Positions 1 through 7,799 of a stretch of 36,616 nucleotides of DNA are shown here, piece by piece. This DNA is from Lachnospiraceae bacterium (GTDB lineage: Bacteria; Bacillota_A; Clostridia; Lachnospirales; Lachnospiraceae), in the NCBI GenBank assembly GCA_024689605.1, contig JAILDD010000039.1, positions 1 through 36,616 of the forward strand, written 5' to 3'. How positions within the stretch are numbered: position 1 is the first letter of the stretch; every line of letters begins with the position of its first letter. The position numbers and the translations under genes are program-made. Below the pieces are notes generated by a model that made no database searches, had not been told where the DNA came from, and saw nothing but the letters and a program-made list of their open reading frames with translations.

Positions 1-209
1 TGTTGCCGTATGGTGATCAGACTTTGGCCGGTATGGCCGCCCGGTATAAGTGGCGTCGATCTATGGGTCTTGCACAATGCGTGCCTGTGAACCGTGTCAG
101 GGTGGGAACACAGCAGCACTAAGCGGGAATGTCGCATGTGATGCGAGGCAGCCTGTGGGTAGTTAACTGTACCGGTAACGCATGCCGGTGTCATCTGATC
201 CCCATGCGG
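1..209 (+). ncRNA. ffs: Signal recognition particle RNA, large type, 5' end outside window
   Basis: This is the RNA core of the signal recognition particle, which with Ffh targets nascent membrane and secreted proteins. The apical domain IV is clear: GTCAGG (96-101), a GTG/CAC stem (102-104 with 109-111) closed by a GGAA tetraloop (105-108), then AGCAGC (112-117), followed by the ACTAAG typical of clostridial SRP RNAs. A long helix pairs 6-20 with 195-209 (14 of 15 positions pair, one as G-U). The segment around 49-75 (GTGGCGTCGATC, then GGGTCTTGCACAA) also matches my memory of clostridial large SRP RNAs. The Alu domain that normally comes first is not seen, so the gene most likely begins upstream of the window. 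In Firmicutes this gene commonly lies just before dnaX; here it does not. Confidence 0.87.
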
Positions 210-222
210 TTTTTTAATTTTT
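195..222 (+). terminator. T-tract ending the SRP RNA
   Basis: The 3' strand of the closing SRP helix (195-209) runs directly into six to seven T residues (210-215), then AA and more T. A long stem followed by a U-run fits intrinsic termination of the SRP transcript. The stem partner is the distant 5' strand at 6-20, so this is not a compact hairpin terminator. Confidence 0.5.
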
Positions 223-282
223 AATGGGATTGAGGGTGCGCGCAGCGCGGAACGATCCGTGTGAATGTAAAGGAATCCAGGG

Positions 283-1797
283 ATGGCTGAAGCAGAAAAA
301 AAACAACTGAATTTCCGGCCGATAATCTATTTGTATATATACATACCGGTCCTTCTTTTTGTAATGGGATGGTATAAATGGTACATTTCCATTCCGCTTG
401 TCTGCGGGATGATCTATGTTTTTATCCGTTTTTTTATGCAGGACAGAAAGGACGGTTGCCATTATAGTGCTGTCTGTCTGGGACTTAGCGTCCCTGATAT
501 AATTTCATCAGTTATTGTGGCACTTCTTCTTTTATTCTGGTGTATCGTATCAGGACAGGGCGGATATGTAACACAAACGGGAGACTGGGATAAGCATAAT
601 ACTGTACTTAACGTTCTGACTTCAAATCCCTGGCCCGTAAGGGGAAACTTTGACGGCAAGGAAGGTGTTCTTACATATTATGTGGCGGGATACCTGGTTC
701 CTGCGGTCTGCGGAAAGATTCACGGAGGCTTTATTACTGCCCAGTTTGTTACTTTACTCTGGACTTTGGCCGGATTGATACTGATCATGTATCTTATAGC
801 AGATATACTGAAAATAAAGGATCCCTGGCTAAGGATAGCGATCGTTCCGGCCTTTGCATTATTTTCGTCTTTTTCAGTGCTGCTGAGCATGGCCTACAGT
901 ATTGTGGTTCCGGGGGATCTTTACTACAATACAACGCATTTCTTAAGCAATTCCATATTGGTACAGTTTACTTCAAATATTCTTAATTTAAGCTGGGTTT
1001 ATCCTCAGGCGCTGGCAGGCTGGCTTTTGACGCTGATGCTTATTAAGGATGTAAAAAGGATAGAACGGTGGGGCGTGATCATTGCCCCTGCGGCAATTTA
1101 TTCTACTTTTGTTTTCGTGGTACTGCTGGTTTTTGCTGCAATGCTGCTGCTTTTCAAAGAAAATGAAAATCTTATTAAAGGTACGGAAATAAAAGGGCTG
1201 CTTAAGGAAGTGTTTGCTATATCGAATATCATTACAATGGTACTGGCTGCGACTTTTGTCTGGTATCTGATGGGATCGATACTCCAGGATAAAAGGGGCT
1301 ATATGGATATGGGATACAGCCTCATAGACTACAGGGGACATCTGCGTACATTTGTATTCTTAAGCCTGATGTGGGCGTTATGGGCACTTCTTCTTGTAAA
1401 AAGAGAATATGATAATTTTATATTTTATGCCGCATCCCTTATGTTTTTCCTGCTTATGATGGGGAAGATGGGCTTTTTCAACGATATGTGCATGAGAGGC
1501 AGTCTGGTTCCTGTGACTGTATATTCGATACTTGTTATAAAAAACCTGCTGGATGAAAGCAATGACAAATGGTACAGAGTGTTGCTGGGGGTATTTCTTG
1601 TACTGAATTCACTTGGCGGGATATGCGAGGTGATCGGTCTTGTAAAGTCTGAGGGAATAGATTTTGAAGCAACGGAGCGGGGGTATTCTACTTTATCGGA
1701 GTTTGTGGCAATGCTTGGAAGGGAAAAACTGATGCTCATGCGTTATCAGTATGTTAACTGGGAACCTGATGGCTTTGTGCGGTTTCTCCTGAAATAA
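283..1797 (+). CDS. Polytopic membrane protein, possible GT-C-type glycosyltransferase
   Basis: A 504-residue protein with about ten to twelve hydrophobic segments and almost no soluble domain except a short C-terminal tail of about 50 residues. I do not recognise a named family. The first large extracytoplasmic loop (about residues 98-130) carries TGDWDKH and NPWPVRGNFDG, acidic and histidine residues placed as in many GT-C enzymes, which use lipid-linked sugars on the outer face. This role is an inference. The ATG at 283 follows an AAAGGA at 269-273. It is the first gene after the SRP RNA, and I see no convincing promoter in the 70 bases between them. The downstream gene is 112 bases away. 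Confidence 0.75.
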   Translation: MAEAEKKQLNFRPIIYLYIYIPVLLFVMGWYKWYISIPLVCGMIYVFIRFFMQDRKDGCHYSAVCLGLSVPDIISSVIVALLLLFWCIVSGQGGYVTQTGDWDKHNTVLNVLTSNPWPVRGNFDGKEGVLTYYVAGYLVPAVCGKIHGGFITAQFVTLLWTLAGLILIMYLIADILKIKDPWLRIAIVPAFALFSSFSVLLSMAYSIVVPGDLYYNTTHFLSNSILVQFTSNILNLSWVYPQALAGWLLTLMLIKDVKRIERWGVIIAPAAIYSTFVFVVLLVFAAMLLLFKENENLIKGTEIKGLLKEVFAISNIITMVLAATFVWYLMGSILQDKRGYMDMGYSLIDYRGHLRTFVFLSLMWALWALLLVKREYDNFIFYAASLMFFLLMMGKMGFFNDMCMRGSLVPVTVYSILVIKNLLDESNDKWYRVLLGVFLVLNSLGGICEVIGLVKSEGIDFEATERGYSTLSEFVAMLGREKLMLMRYQYVNWEPDGFVRFLLK

Positions 1798-1809
1798 GCA
1801 GTAAGGCTT

Positions 1810-1837
1810 TTGAGACACAAATCTGATATAATAATAT
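1810..1837 (+). promoter_or_regulatory. Possible sigma-A promoter for the ATP-grasp gene block
   Basis: TTGAGA (1810-1815) and TAATAT (1832-1837) are separated by 16 bases in the 112-base gap before the ATP-grasp gene. The region is AT-rich. A weak five-pair hairpin GCCAA/TTGGC (1849-1863) follows. The boxes are plausible but not strong. Confidence 0.35.
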
Positions 1838-1909
1838 GTTGTTTATTGGCCAAAGATATTGGCTTTATACAGGCAGGAAGGATAATGTAAAGGGTATTTA
1901 TCAGGGGGC

Positions 1910-2890
1910 ATGATGGCTGGAAAACTTAAAATACTGCTGACTGCAGGCGGCACGGGGAGTGCCTGGCAGATAGCACAGACAATAGACAGATTTTACAAAG
2001 ACCGGATTGAACTTTATCTTTGCGATACCAACGAGATGGAACTGGTGGCGGCATCGGTTTATTCAGATCATTTTTATACTGTTCCTCCGGTAAAGAGCAG
2101 GGGCTATGCTGAATATATGTACAGCCTGATAAGGGAAAACGGTATTGATGTGGTTATTCCGCTGATTCCATGGGAACAGGGGTATTTTGCTGAGGACTAC
2201 AAGCGTTTCCATGAGCTGGGCATAAGGAGCACGGCACCCCTTGTCAGGACAGCCAGAACCCTTAATCATAAAAAGAGACTGCATGATTTCTGCGTGGAAT
2301 GCAGGATTCCGACAATCCGTGTTTATGAAGTGGATGAGCTGAAATCTGATGATACATATTTCGTAAAAAAGCTTGATGGATTCGGCTCAATGGGAGCAAA
2401 GCGTATAAAGGGAGCGGATTTGCTGGCGGCAGACAAGAGTGTTCTGGACAAGCTGGTCATACAGGAGGATTGTACCGGGAAGGGCAGCCGCAAGGATGAG
2501 CCGGAGGAAGTGACAGCAGAGTGTTTTTATGACGGAATAGAGTGCCAGACGGTTATAAGGGAGAGGCTGGAGACCAAAAGCGGTGTCTGCACCAAGGCCA
2601 GATTCAGGCATGATGATGATATTGACCGTACGGTAAAGACTTTTACGGAGCTCCTTCCATTTCCGCCGATATTCAATATACAGTTTGTGCGTAAGGGAAA
2701 CAAATGGCTGGTAATGGATGTTAACTTGAGGCTGGCAGCGGGAACAGGGCTTTCGGCAGCAGCAGGTTTTGATGCTGTGAGAGCTATGCTTGCAAATATA
2801 CTCGGCGATCAGGTGGATCCTAAATGGCTGACACTTGATACGGATGTTAAGACTGTACTCAGGGTATATCAGGAGGTAGTAATTAAATAG
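1910..2890 (+). CDS. ATP-grasp ligase (carbamoyl-phosphate-synthase-like)
   Basis: A 326-residue protein of the ATP-grasp superfamily, which joins a carboxylate to an amine or thiol through an acyl-phosphate. The N-terminal pre-ATP-grasp Rossmann-like part opens with ILLTAGGTGSAWQIAQ and has a CDTNEME stretch. The ATP-binding part includes VKKLDGFGSMGAK (about 148-160), an acidic QEDCTGKG segment, and the metal-binding DVNLRLAAGTG near 273-283, matching the usual E-x-N-x-R pattern with Asp for Glu. The substrate is unknown. The neighbouring HAD and PseG-like genes suggest it modifies a sugar or builds a sugar side group. ATG codons occur at 1910 and 1913. The GGGGG at 1904-1908 is better spaced for the second. 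Confidence 0.8.
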   Translation: MMAGKLKILLTAGGTGSAWQIAQTIDRFYKDRIELYLCDTNEMELVAASVYSDHFYTVPPVKSRGYAEYMYSLIRENGIDVVIPLIPWEQGYFAEDYKRFHELGIRSTAPLVRTARTLNHKKRLHDFCVECRIPTIRVYEVDELKSDDTYFVKKLDGFGSMGAKRIKGADLLAADKSVLDKLVIQEDCTGKGSRKDEPEEVTAECFYDGIECQTVIRERLETKSGVCTKARFRHDDDIDRTVKTFTELLPFPPIFNIQFVRKGNKWLVMDVNLRLAAGTGLSAAAGFDAVRAMLANILGDQVDPKWLTLDTDVKTVLRVYQEVVIK

Positions 2891-2893
2891 GTT

Positions 2894-3553
2894 ATGGGTG
2901 TAAGGGAAGATCTTTTGCAGAAAAGAATATTTGTAATGGATTTAGATGGTACACTGATCGACAGCAGGAAACGCCATGCTATCGTCATGCAGGAGGTCCT
3001 TGCGCATACGAAGCGCAATCTTAATTCAGAAGAGTATCTGAATTATAAAGCGGAAGGCAATTCGGGACTTAAGTATCTTACAGAAGTTATGGGGATAGAT
3101 ATGTCAGATGCCCGGGAGATACAGCAGGAATGGAAGGCAAGAATAGAATTTTCAGGATATCTTCTGACTGATGAGCTGTATCCGGATGCTGCTTCATTTT
3201 TGAATACGGTATTTGAAAAAGGCGGTGTGATATTTCTGACTGCCAGGAAAAACAGAACCGGACTGGATGGCGAGCTTAAGAGGCTTGCGATACTTCCGTA
3301 TGCGGACTATACGATAGTGGCTGATCCGGATGATGCCATGTCTCAAAAAGAGAAGGCTGTACAAGTTATAAAGGAGGCATATCCGGAAGCAGAACTTACT
3401 GTAATAGGCGATACGGAGAATGAGTATGAGTTGGCAGAAAAACTGGGACTCGAGAGCAGGATTCTTAACTGCGGTTTCCGTAGTGCCTCATATTGGGAAA
3501 AAAGAGGCGTCAAGACGTATGCATCCTTAAATAACGTTCTTAGGACGCTATAG
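2894..3553 (+). CDS. HAD-superfamily hydrolase
   Basis: A 219-residue haloacid-dehalogenase-type phosphatase. Motif I is MDLDGTLID with the nucleophile Asp16 and acid/base Asp18. Motif II is IFLTARKN (about 114-121). A late motif, VIGDTENE (about 177), supplies the metal-binding Asp. The cap lies between motifs I and II. It starts three bases after the ATP-grasp stop, so the two are probably co-transcribed. The AGGAGGT at 2871-2877 lies about 16 bases before the ATG, rather far, so translation may rely partly on coupling. The substrate is unknown, probably a phosphorylated sugar intermediate by context. Confidence 0.85.
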   Translation: MGVREDLLQKRIFVMDLDGTLIDSRKRHAIVMQEVLAHTKRNLNSEEYLNYKAEGNSGLKYLTEVMGIDMSDAREIQQEWKARIEFSGYLLTDELYPDAASFLNTVFEKGGVIFLTARKNRTGLDGELKRLAILPYADYTIVADPDDAMSQKEKAVQVIKEAYPEAELTVIGDTENEYELAEKLGLESRILNCGFRSASYWEKRGVKTYASLNNVLRTL

Positions 3554-3564
3554 GAGATTATATA

Positions 3565-4641
3565 TTGGAATTATTTATCAGAACAGAAGCAAACCGCACC
3601 ACGGCAATGGGGCATATGATGAGATGTTTAAGTATTGCCGATGCTGCCGTCAGATCAGGTATTTCGGTTACCTTCATAGTGGCAGAGGAAGGTTCGGCAG
3701 AGGTGCCGGATGAAAAGGGATTTGAAACTATAGTCCTGGGTACCGCATTCGATAATCTGGAATCAGAGCTTCCGTTGATGAAAGAAATAATAGAGGAACG
3801 TGCAGTGTCTGTACTTCTGGTGGACAGCTACTTCGTTACGGAAAAGTATCTTTCAGAATTGTCAGTTTTGACTCATGTGGCGTATATTGATGATCTCTAT
3901 GAAGCTGTATGGCCGGTACAGACTGTAATTAATTATTCTGTTAATGCGTCTGAACTGCCTTATGAAAAAGACTATCCCGGGGTACAGAAGCTTATAGGCT
4001 GTGACTACATGCCTTTGCGCCCGGATTATTCCCTGGTGACAGGGGTGTATGGCGGTACACCTGTGCTTCATACCATAAAAAGCAGCGTGAAAGAGATACT
4101 CGTTACCAGCGGAGGCTCGGACGAACATCACTTTTTGCTGAATTTTATAAAACAGGCGGGAACTCATAGCTTTTTAAGGGGGGCACATATAACTGTTATT
4201 GCAGGAAGGTTCAATGAGGACCTGCGCCTAATGAAGGAAGAAGCGGCGGCACTGCAGAAAAGTCTGTGGGTAACCGTATACGATTCGATTCCTACGCTCA
4301 GGGATGCATTTCTCAAAAGCGATATTGCAATAAGTGCAGGAGGAACCACATTATATGAGATAGCGGCAACAGGAACGCCGGCAATATGTTACGTAATGGC
4401 CGATAACCAAAAGCCTAACGCCGAAGGTTTTTATAAGGGCGGCTATCTGGAATATGCCGGAGACTTGAGAGAAGCCGGGTTCTATCAGAGTCTTTTTGAA
4501 AAGCTGGAGTCACTGATGGGTAACGCGTACAAGAGACAGGATATGTCACAGAAATTAAGGAAGCTTGTTGATGGACGGGGTGCAGAACGGATAGTGGATG
4601 CGCTGTTCGAAAGAAGTATTCCGCAAGACAATTGCATGTAA
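3565..4641 (+). CDS. PseG-like nucleotide-sugar hydrolase / GT-B protein, TTG start
   Basis: A 358-residue protein resembling PseG, which removes UDP from UDP-6-deoxy-AltdiNAc in pseudaminic acid synthesis and is structurally related to MurG-type GT-B enzymes. Visible features are the N-terminal RTEANRTTAMGHMMRCL with the His of the GHxxRC motif, LLVDSYFV, VTSGGSDEHH at the second domain, and the nucleotide-binding ISAGGTTLYEIAATGTP. It uses a TTG start: AGGAG at 3552-3556 is eight bases upstream and there is no better ATG. No PseB, PseC, PseI or PseF homologue is recognisable in the window, so true pseudaminate synthesis is not supported here. It may be a glycosyltransferase or act on another nucleotide sugar. 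Confidence 0.8.
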   Translation: MELFIRTEANRTTAMGHMMRCLSIADAAVRSGISVTFIVAEEGSAEVPDEKGFETIVLGTAFDNLESELPLMKEIIEERAVSVLLVDSYFVTEKYLSELSVLTHVAYIDDLYEAVWPVQTVINYSVNASELPYEKDYPGVQKLIGCDYMPLRPDYSLVTGVYGGTPVLHTIKSSVKEILVTSGGSDEHHFLLNFIKQAGTHSFLRGAHITVIAGRFNEDLRLMKEEAAALQKSLWVTVYDSIPTLRDAFLKSDIAISAGGTTLYEIAATGTPAICYVMADNQKPNAEGFYKGGYLEYAGDLREAGFYQSLFEKLESLMGNAYKRQDMSQKLRKLVDGRGAERIVDALFERSIPQDNCM

Positions 4642-4717
4642 AGCAATTCTTCGGCGAGACCTCAGCAGCAGGTGCTTCTGATTGTTCTGAATAGTTACAG
4701 TGAATTTAACTAAGACA

Positions 4718-6250
4718 ATGGAATTGAAAGTAAAAGAAAGTGTTGAAAGAAACAGAATATCTTCCAGGGAAGCGGGGGTAGAGCTTCTCCGTATAGTTGC
4801 AATGTTCATGGTCATTACCCTGCACTATATGGATAAGGGTGGAATGCTGGCTGACTGGAATACCGGTGTTAAGGGGACTGCAAACATATACTGGCTGTTA
4901 GAATCCGCCGCACTCTGCTGTGTGAATGTTTATGTGATAATAGGTGGTTACTATTCGGCTCGGTCCCGTTTTTCAATCAGAAAACTGATCATTCTATGGA
5001 TGCAGGTACTGGCATACAGCGCCGGTATTGCAGCCATATTCTTTGCCGTGGCATTCATAAATGGTGATGCAGCTTTCCTGGCACAGTGGAAGAATCTTTA
5101 TAATCTCCAGTTTTTTGTGCTGCCGGTATCAAACGGGCACTACTGGTTTGCCGGTACATTTATTATGCTGTATATACTGACGCCTGTACTTAATGCGGCT
5201 ATGGATAAACTGGATAAGAAGACTCATGGCATGGTGGTACTTCTTCTGCTTGGTTTGTTTTCTGCTGTCAAATCGATGCTCCCTTATGTTTTGCCTATGG
5301 ATGACAGGGGAAACGGTCTTGTATGGTTCATCACGTTATATGTGACTGCTGCCTACATGGGAAGATATAGGATGAACTTCATAAAAGGAAAAGCAGTTAC
5401 TGCAGCCTGCTATGTCTTGTCGGTAATTGCTATCTTCATTTCCTATCCCTTATTTCTTCCTATAGGGGAATACGTGGGAGATGAAGTATATCCGGTACAG
5501 ATCCCATCATCGTATAATTACATATTTGTATTCACGGCAGCTGTATCGTTATTTCTTTTTTTCAGAGAGATAGATATAAAGAATGCCATTATTAAGAAAA
5601 TAATTTTTGCGATATCACCATGCGTGTTCGGAGTGTATCTCCTGCATGAGCATTTGTTCCTCAGATATGAGTGGCCGAAATTTTTCGGGGTTTCTGCAGA
5701 TGAAAGTCTGGGAACGGCACTGCTCAGGTATGCCGGTGTGAGTTTGGTGATCTTTGCGGCTGGAGTGATACTTGACCGCATTCGTATAATAGTATTTGAT
5801 ATCTGCGAAAAGATATATCTTTCAAAAAAGGAAGCCTTTGACTATCTGATAACAGGGGGGCTTACCACTGTCCTCAATTGGGTAGTGTATATTGTGTGTG
5901 CTCATGCAGTGCTTCTTTACCTTGTGCCGGCTGAGAAGTTACGGGAAAGCATAGCAAATTTCATAGCCTGGGTAGCTGCGGTTATATTCGCTTATGTCAC
6001 AAACAGGATATTTGTATTCCATAGTGACAAAACCGGTTTCGGACCCATTATGAAAGAATTCGGAGCTTTTGTCAGTGCAAGGGTAATATCATTTGTGATA
6101 GAGCAGATACTCTTTGTGGGTGCTCTGTATATTATGGATGATATCGTGGCAAAGCTGCTTATAGGCATAATCGTAGTTATACTTAATTATGTGTTTAGTA
6201 AGCTGTGGATATTTAAGAAGAATCCCGAAGAAAAAAAGGATGTGCAATAA
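4718..6250 (+). CDS. Membrane acyltransferase-3 fused to a GtrA domain
   Basis: About 510 residues combining two membrane modules. Roughly residues 20-350 form an acyltransferase-3 (OafA/WecH-like) domain with the typical ELLRIVAMFMVITLHY opening, in which Arg and His are the conserved residues, about ten membrane segments and a late LLHEHLF. From about residue 370 to the end there is a GtrA-like domain: FDYLITGGLTTVLNW, then AYVTNRIFVF and a final LNYVFSKLWIFKK. Acyltransferase-3 proteins O- or N-acylate glycans; GtrA proteins are proposed to flip polyprenyl-linked sugars. I know these as separate genes. The start is uncertain: ATG 4718 or in-frame GTG 4700, neither with a good ribosome binding site. 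The stop overlaps the next ATG by one base. Confidence 0.85.
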   Translation: MELKVKESVERNRISSREAGVELLRIVAMFMVITLHYMDKGGMLADWNTGVKGTANIYWLLESAALCCVNVYVIIGGYYSARSRFSIRKLIILWMQVLAYSAGIAAIFFAVAFINGDAAFLAQWKNLYNLQFFVLPVSNGHYWFAGTFIMLYILTPVLNAAMDKLDKKTHGMVVLLLLGLFSAVKSMLPYVLPMDDRGNGLVWFITLYVTAAYMGRYRMNFIKGKAVTAACYVLSVIAIFISYPLFLPIGEYVGDEVYPVQIPSSYNYIFVFTAAVSLFLFFREIDIKNAIIKKIIFAISPCVFGVYLLHEHLFLRYEWPKFFGVSADESLGTALLRYAGVSLVIFAAGVILDRIRIIVFDICEKIYLSKKEAFDYLITGGLTTVLNWVVYIVCAHAVLLYLVPAEKLRESIANFIAWVAAVIFAYVTNRIFVFHSDKTGFGPIMKEFGAFVSARVISFVIEQILFVGALYIMDDIVAKLLIGIIVVILNYVFSKLWIFKKNPEEKKDVQ

Positions 6251-7329
6251 TGAACAGAATTTCACTGTCGGATAAATATGTTTTGATAACCGGTGCGGCG
6301 GGGTTTATCGGCGCAAATCTTGCAATGCGCATAATGAATGAGGAACCTTCCTGCCGTATTGTGGGTCTGGACAATCTGAATGAATATTATGATGTGTCAA
6401 TAAAAGAGTACAGACTGGAACAGATAAAGAAAACGGCAGAAAAAACAGGATCGTTCTGGGAATTCATAAAGGGCAGTATTGCGGATAAAGACTTGGTAAA
6501 TGAGCTCTTCACAAAGTATTCATTTTCGGTGGTGGTCAATCTGGCGGCACAGGCAGGCGTCAGGTATTCTCTGATAAATCCTGATGCATACATAGAGACA
6601 AACATTGTCGGATTTTATAATATAGTGGAAGCCTGCAGACATTCATACGGCGGTGGCCAGACCGGAGTAGAGCACCTGGTCTATGCATCTTCATCTTCCG
6701 TATATGGTACAAACAGCAGCATACCTTACAGCGTCGAGGATCCGGTAGAGCATCCGGTGTCCTTATATGCCGCAACCAAGAAATCTGATGAACTGATCGC
6801 ACATGCATACAGCAAGCTTTATTCAATACCGTCTACGGGCCTTAGGTTCTTTACCGTATATGGTCCGGCAGGCCGGCCGGATATGGCATACTTTGGGTTT
6901 ACTGATAAGCTCAAGAATAATGAGAAGATAAAGATCTTCAACTATGGCAGATGCAAGCGGGATTTTACATATGTGGATGACGTGACGCTGGGAGTGTATA
7001 AAGTAATGCAGGGGGCACCGGATAAAATAACCGGTGAAGACGGTTTGCCGATACCGCCTTATGCACTTTACAATATAGGAAACAGTTCACCGGTGGAGCT
7101 GATGGACTTCATAGAAATACTGGGGGATGAGCTTAAGAAAAACGGTGTGCTTCCGGAAGATTTTGACATAAAAGCTTATGAGGAGCTCGTACCCATGCAG
7201 GCAGGTGATGTTCCGGTGACCTATGCGGATACCACGTCTCTTGAACGTGATTTTGGTTATAAACCTGATACCCCACTTAGGGAAGGTCTTGAAAAATTTA
7301 CAAAATGGTATAAGGAGTTTTACGTATAA
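6250..7329 (+). CDS. NAD-dependent epimerase, UDP-glucuronate 4-epimerase type
   Basis: A 359-residue short-chain dehydrogenase/reductase of the extended sugar-epimerase group. The dinucleotide motif GAAGFIGANL is at residues 15-24; the catalytic pair is in YAATKKS; the Ser/Thr site is YASSSSVYG. The segments LDNLNEYYD, NLAAQAGVRYS and LRFFTVYGPAGRPDMA are characteristic of UDP-glucuronate 4-epimerases (CapI/LpsL group), which make UDP-galacturonate. It overlaps the previous gene by one base, with AAGGA at 6236-6240 spaced nine bases from the ATG. The product would feed uronic acid into the glycan made by this island. No UDP-glucose dehydrogenase of the Ugd type is recognised in the window, so the substrate may be supplied from elsewhere. 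Confidence 0.88.
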   Translation: MNRISLSDKYVLITGAAGFIGANLAMRIMNEEPSCRIVGLDNLNEYYDVSIKEYRLEQIKKTAEKTGSFWEFIKGSIADKDLVNELFTKYSFSVVVNLAAQAGVRYSLINPDAYIETNIVGFYNIVEACRHSYGGGQTGVEHLVYASSSSVYGTNSSIPYSVEDPVEHPVSLYAATKKSDELIAHAYSKLYSIPSTGLRFFTVYGPAGRPDMAYFGFTDKLKNNEKIKIFNYGRCKRDFTYVDDVTLGVYKVMQGAPDKITGEDGLPIPPYALYNIGNSSPVELMDFIEILGDELKKNGVLPEDFDIKAYEELVPMQAGDVPVTYADTTSLERDFGYKPDTPLREGLEKFTKWYKEFYV

Positions 7330-7331
7330 AA

Positions 7332-7799
7332 ATGAAAAAACTGATTGAACAGATGGTTAAATTCGGTTTCGTTGGAGCATTCTGCTTTGTGATAGATTTT
7401 GCCATCACCATGGGACTTACTTACATAGGTGTCTATCACCTGATAGCTGCTGCGGCAGGATTCATAATTTCAGTAGTGGTAAATTACCTGCTGAGCTTTA
7501 AGTTCGTGTTTGAAAGAAAGGAAGACATGGACAGAAAAGCGGAGTTCGTTATCTTCGTTATACTGTCAGTGATCGGCCTTGGTCTGAACGAACTGTTTAT
7601 CTGGCTTTCCGTGGATGTGATATATATGCACAGCAGCCTTCTTATGAAATATGTGGATTACAACATTGCGGTGGCAGGCGGAAAGATCTTTGCCACGGGG
7701 CTTGTTATGATATACAACTTTGTCACCAGAAAAATATTCCTTGAAAAGAAGAATACCGGAGAAGATGGAAAAGAAGGAAAAGAAGAACAGGTGGTATGA
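7332..7799 (+). CDS. GtrA family membrane protein
   Basis: A 155-residue protein with four hydrophobic segments and the GtrA signature: FGFVGAFCFVIDFAI at the start, VVNYLLSFKFVF after the second helix, and YNFVTRKIFLEKK at the C-terminus. GtrA proteins are thought to flip polyprenyl-phosphate-linked sugars made by a GtrB-type transferase; the matching GtrB-like gene is at 13407. It begins two bases after the epimerase stop; an AAGGAG lies at 7312-7317. Its 3' end overlaps the next coding region. It is the second GtrA unit in this block, after the fusion protein at 4718-6250. Confidence 0.85.
   Translation: MKKLIEQMVKFGFVGAFCFVIDFAITMGLTYIGVYHLIAAAAGFIISVVVNYLLSFKFVFERKEDMDRKAEFVIFVILSVIGLGLNELFIWLSVDVIYMHSSLLMKYVDYNIAVAGGKIFATGLVMIYNFVTRKIFLEKKNTGEDGKEGKEEQVV

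Noticed and set aside
1849..1867. A terminator after the first polytopic gene
   Set aside because: The stem has only five pairs and is followed by TTTAT; it is too weak to call.
3565..4641. A complete pseudaminic acid pathway
   Set aside because: Only a PseG-like protein and a PseH-like GNAT are present; the aminotransferase is clearly of WecE type and PseB, PseI and PseF are not found in the window.
4642..4717. A regulatory element before the acyltransferase-GtrA gene
   Set aside because: Only a four-pair ACCT/AGGT hairpin is visible, with no promoter boxes and no ribosome binding site; nothing can be supported.
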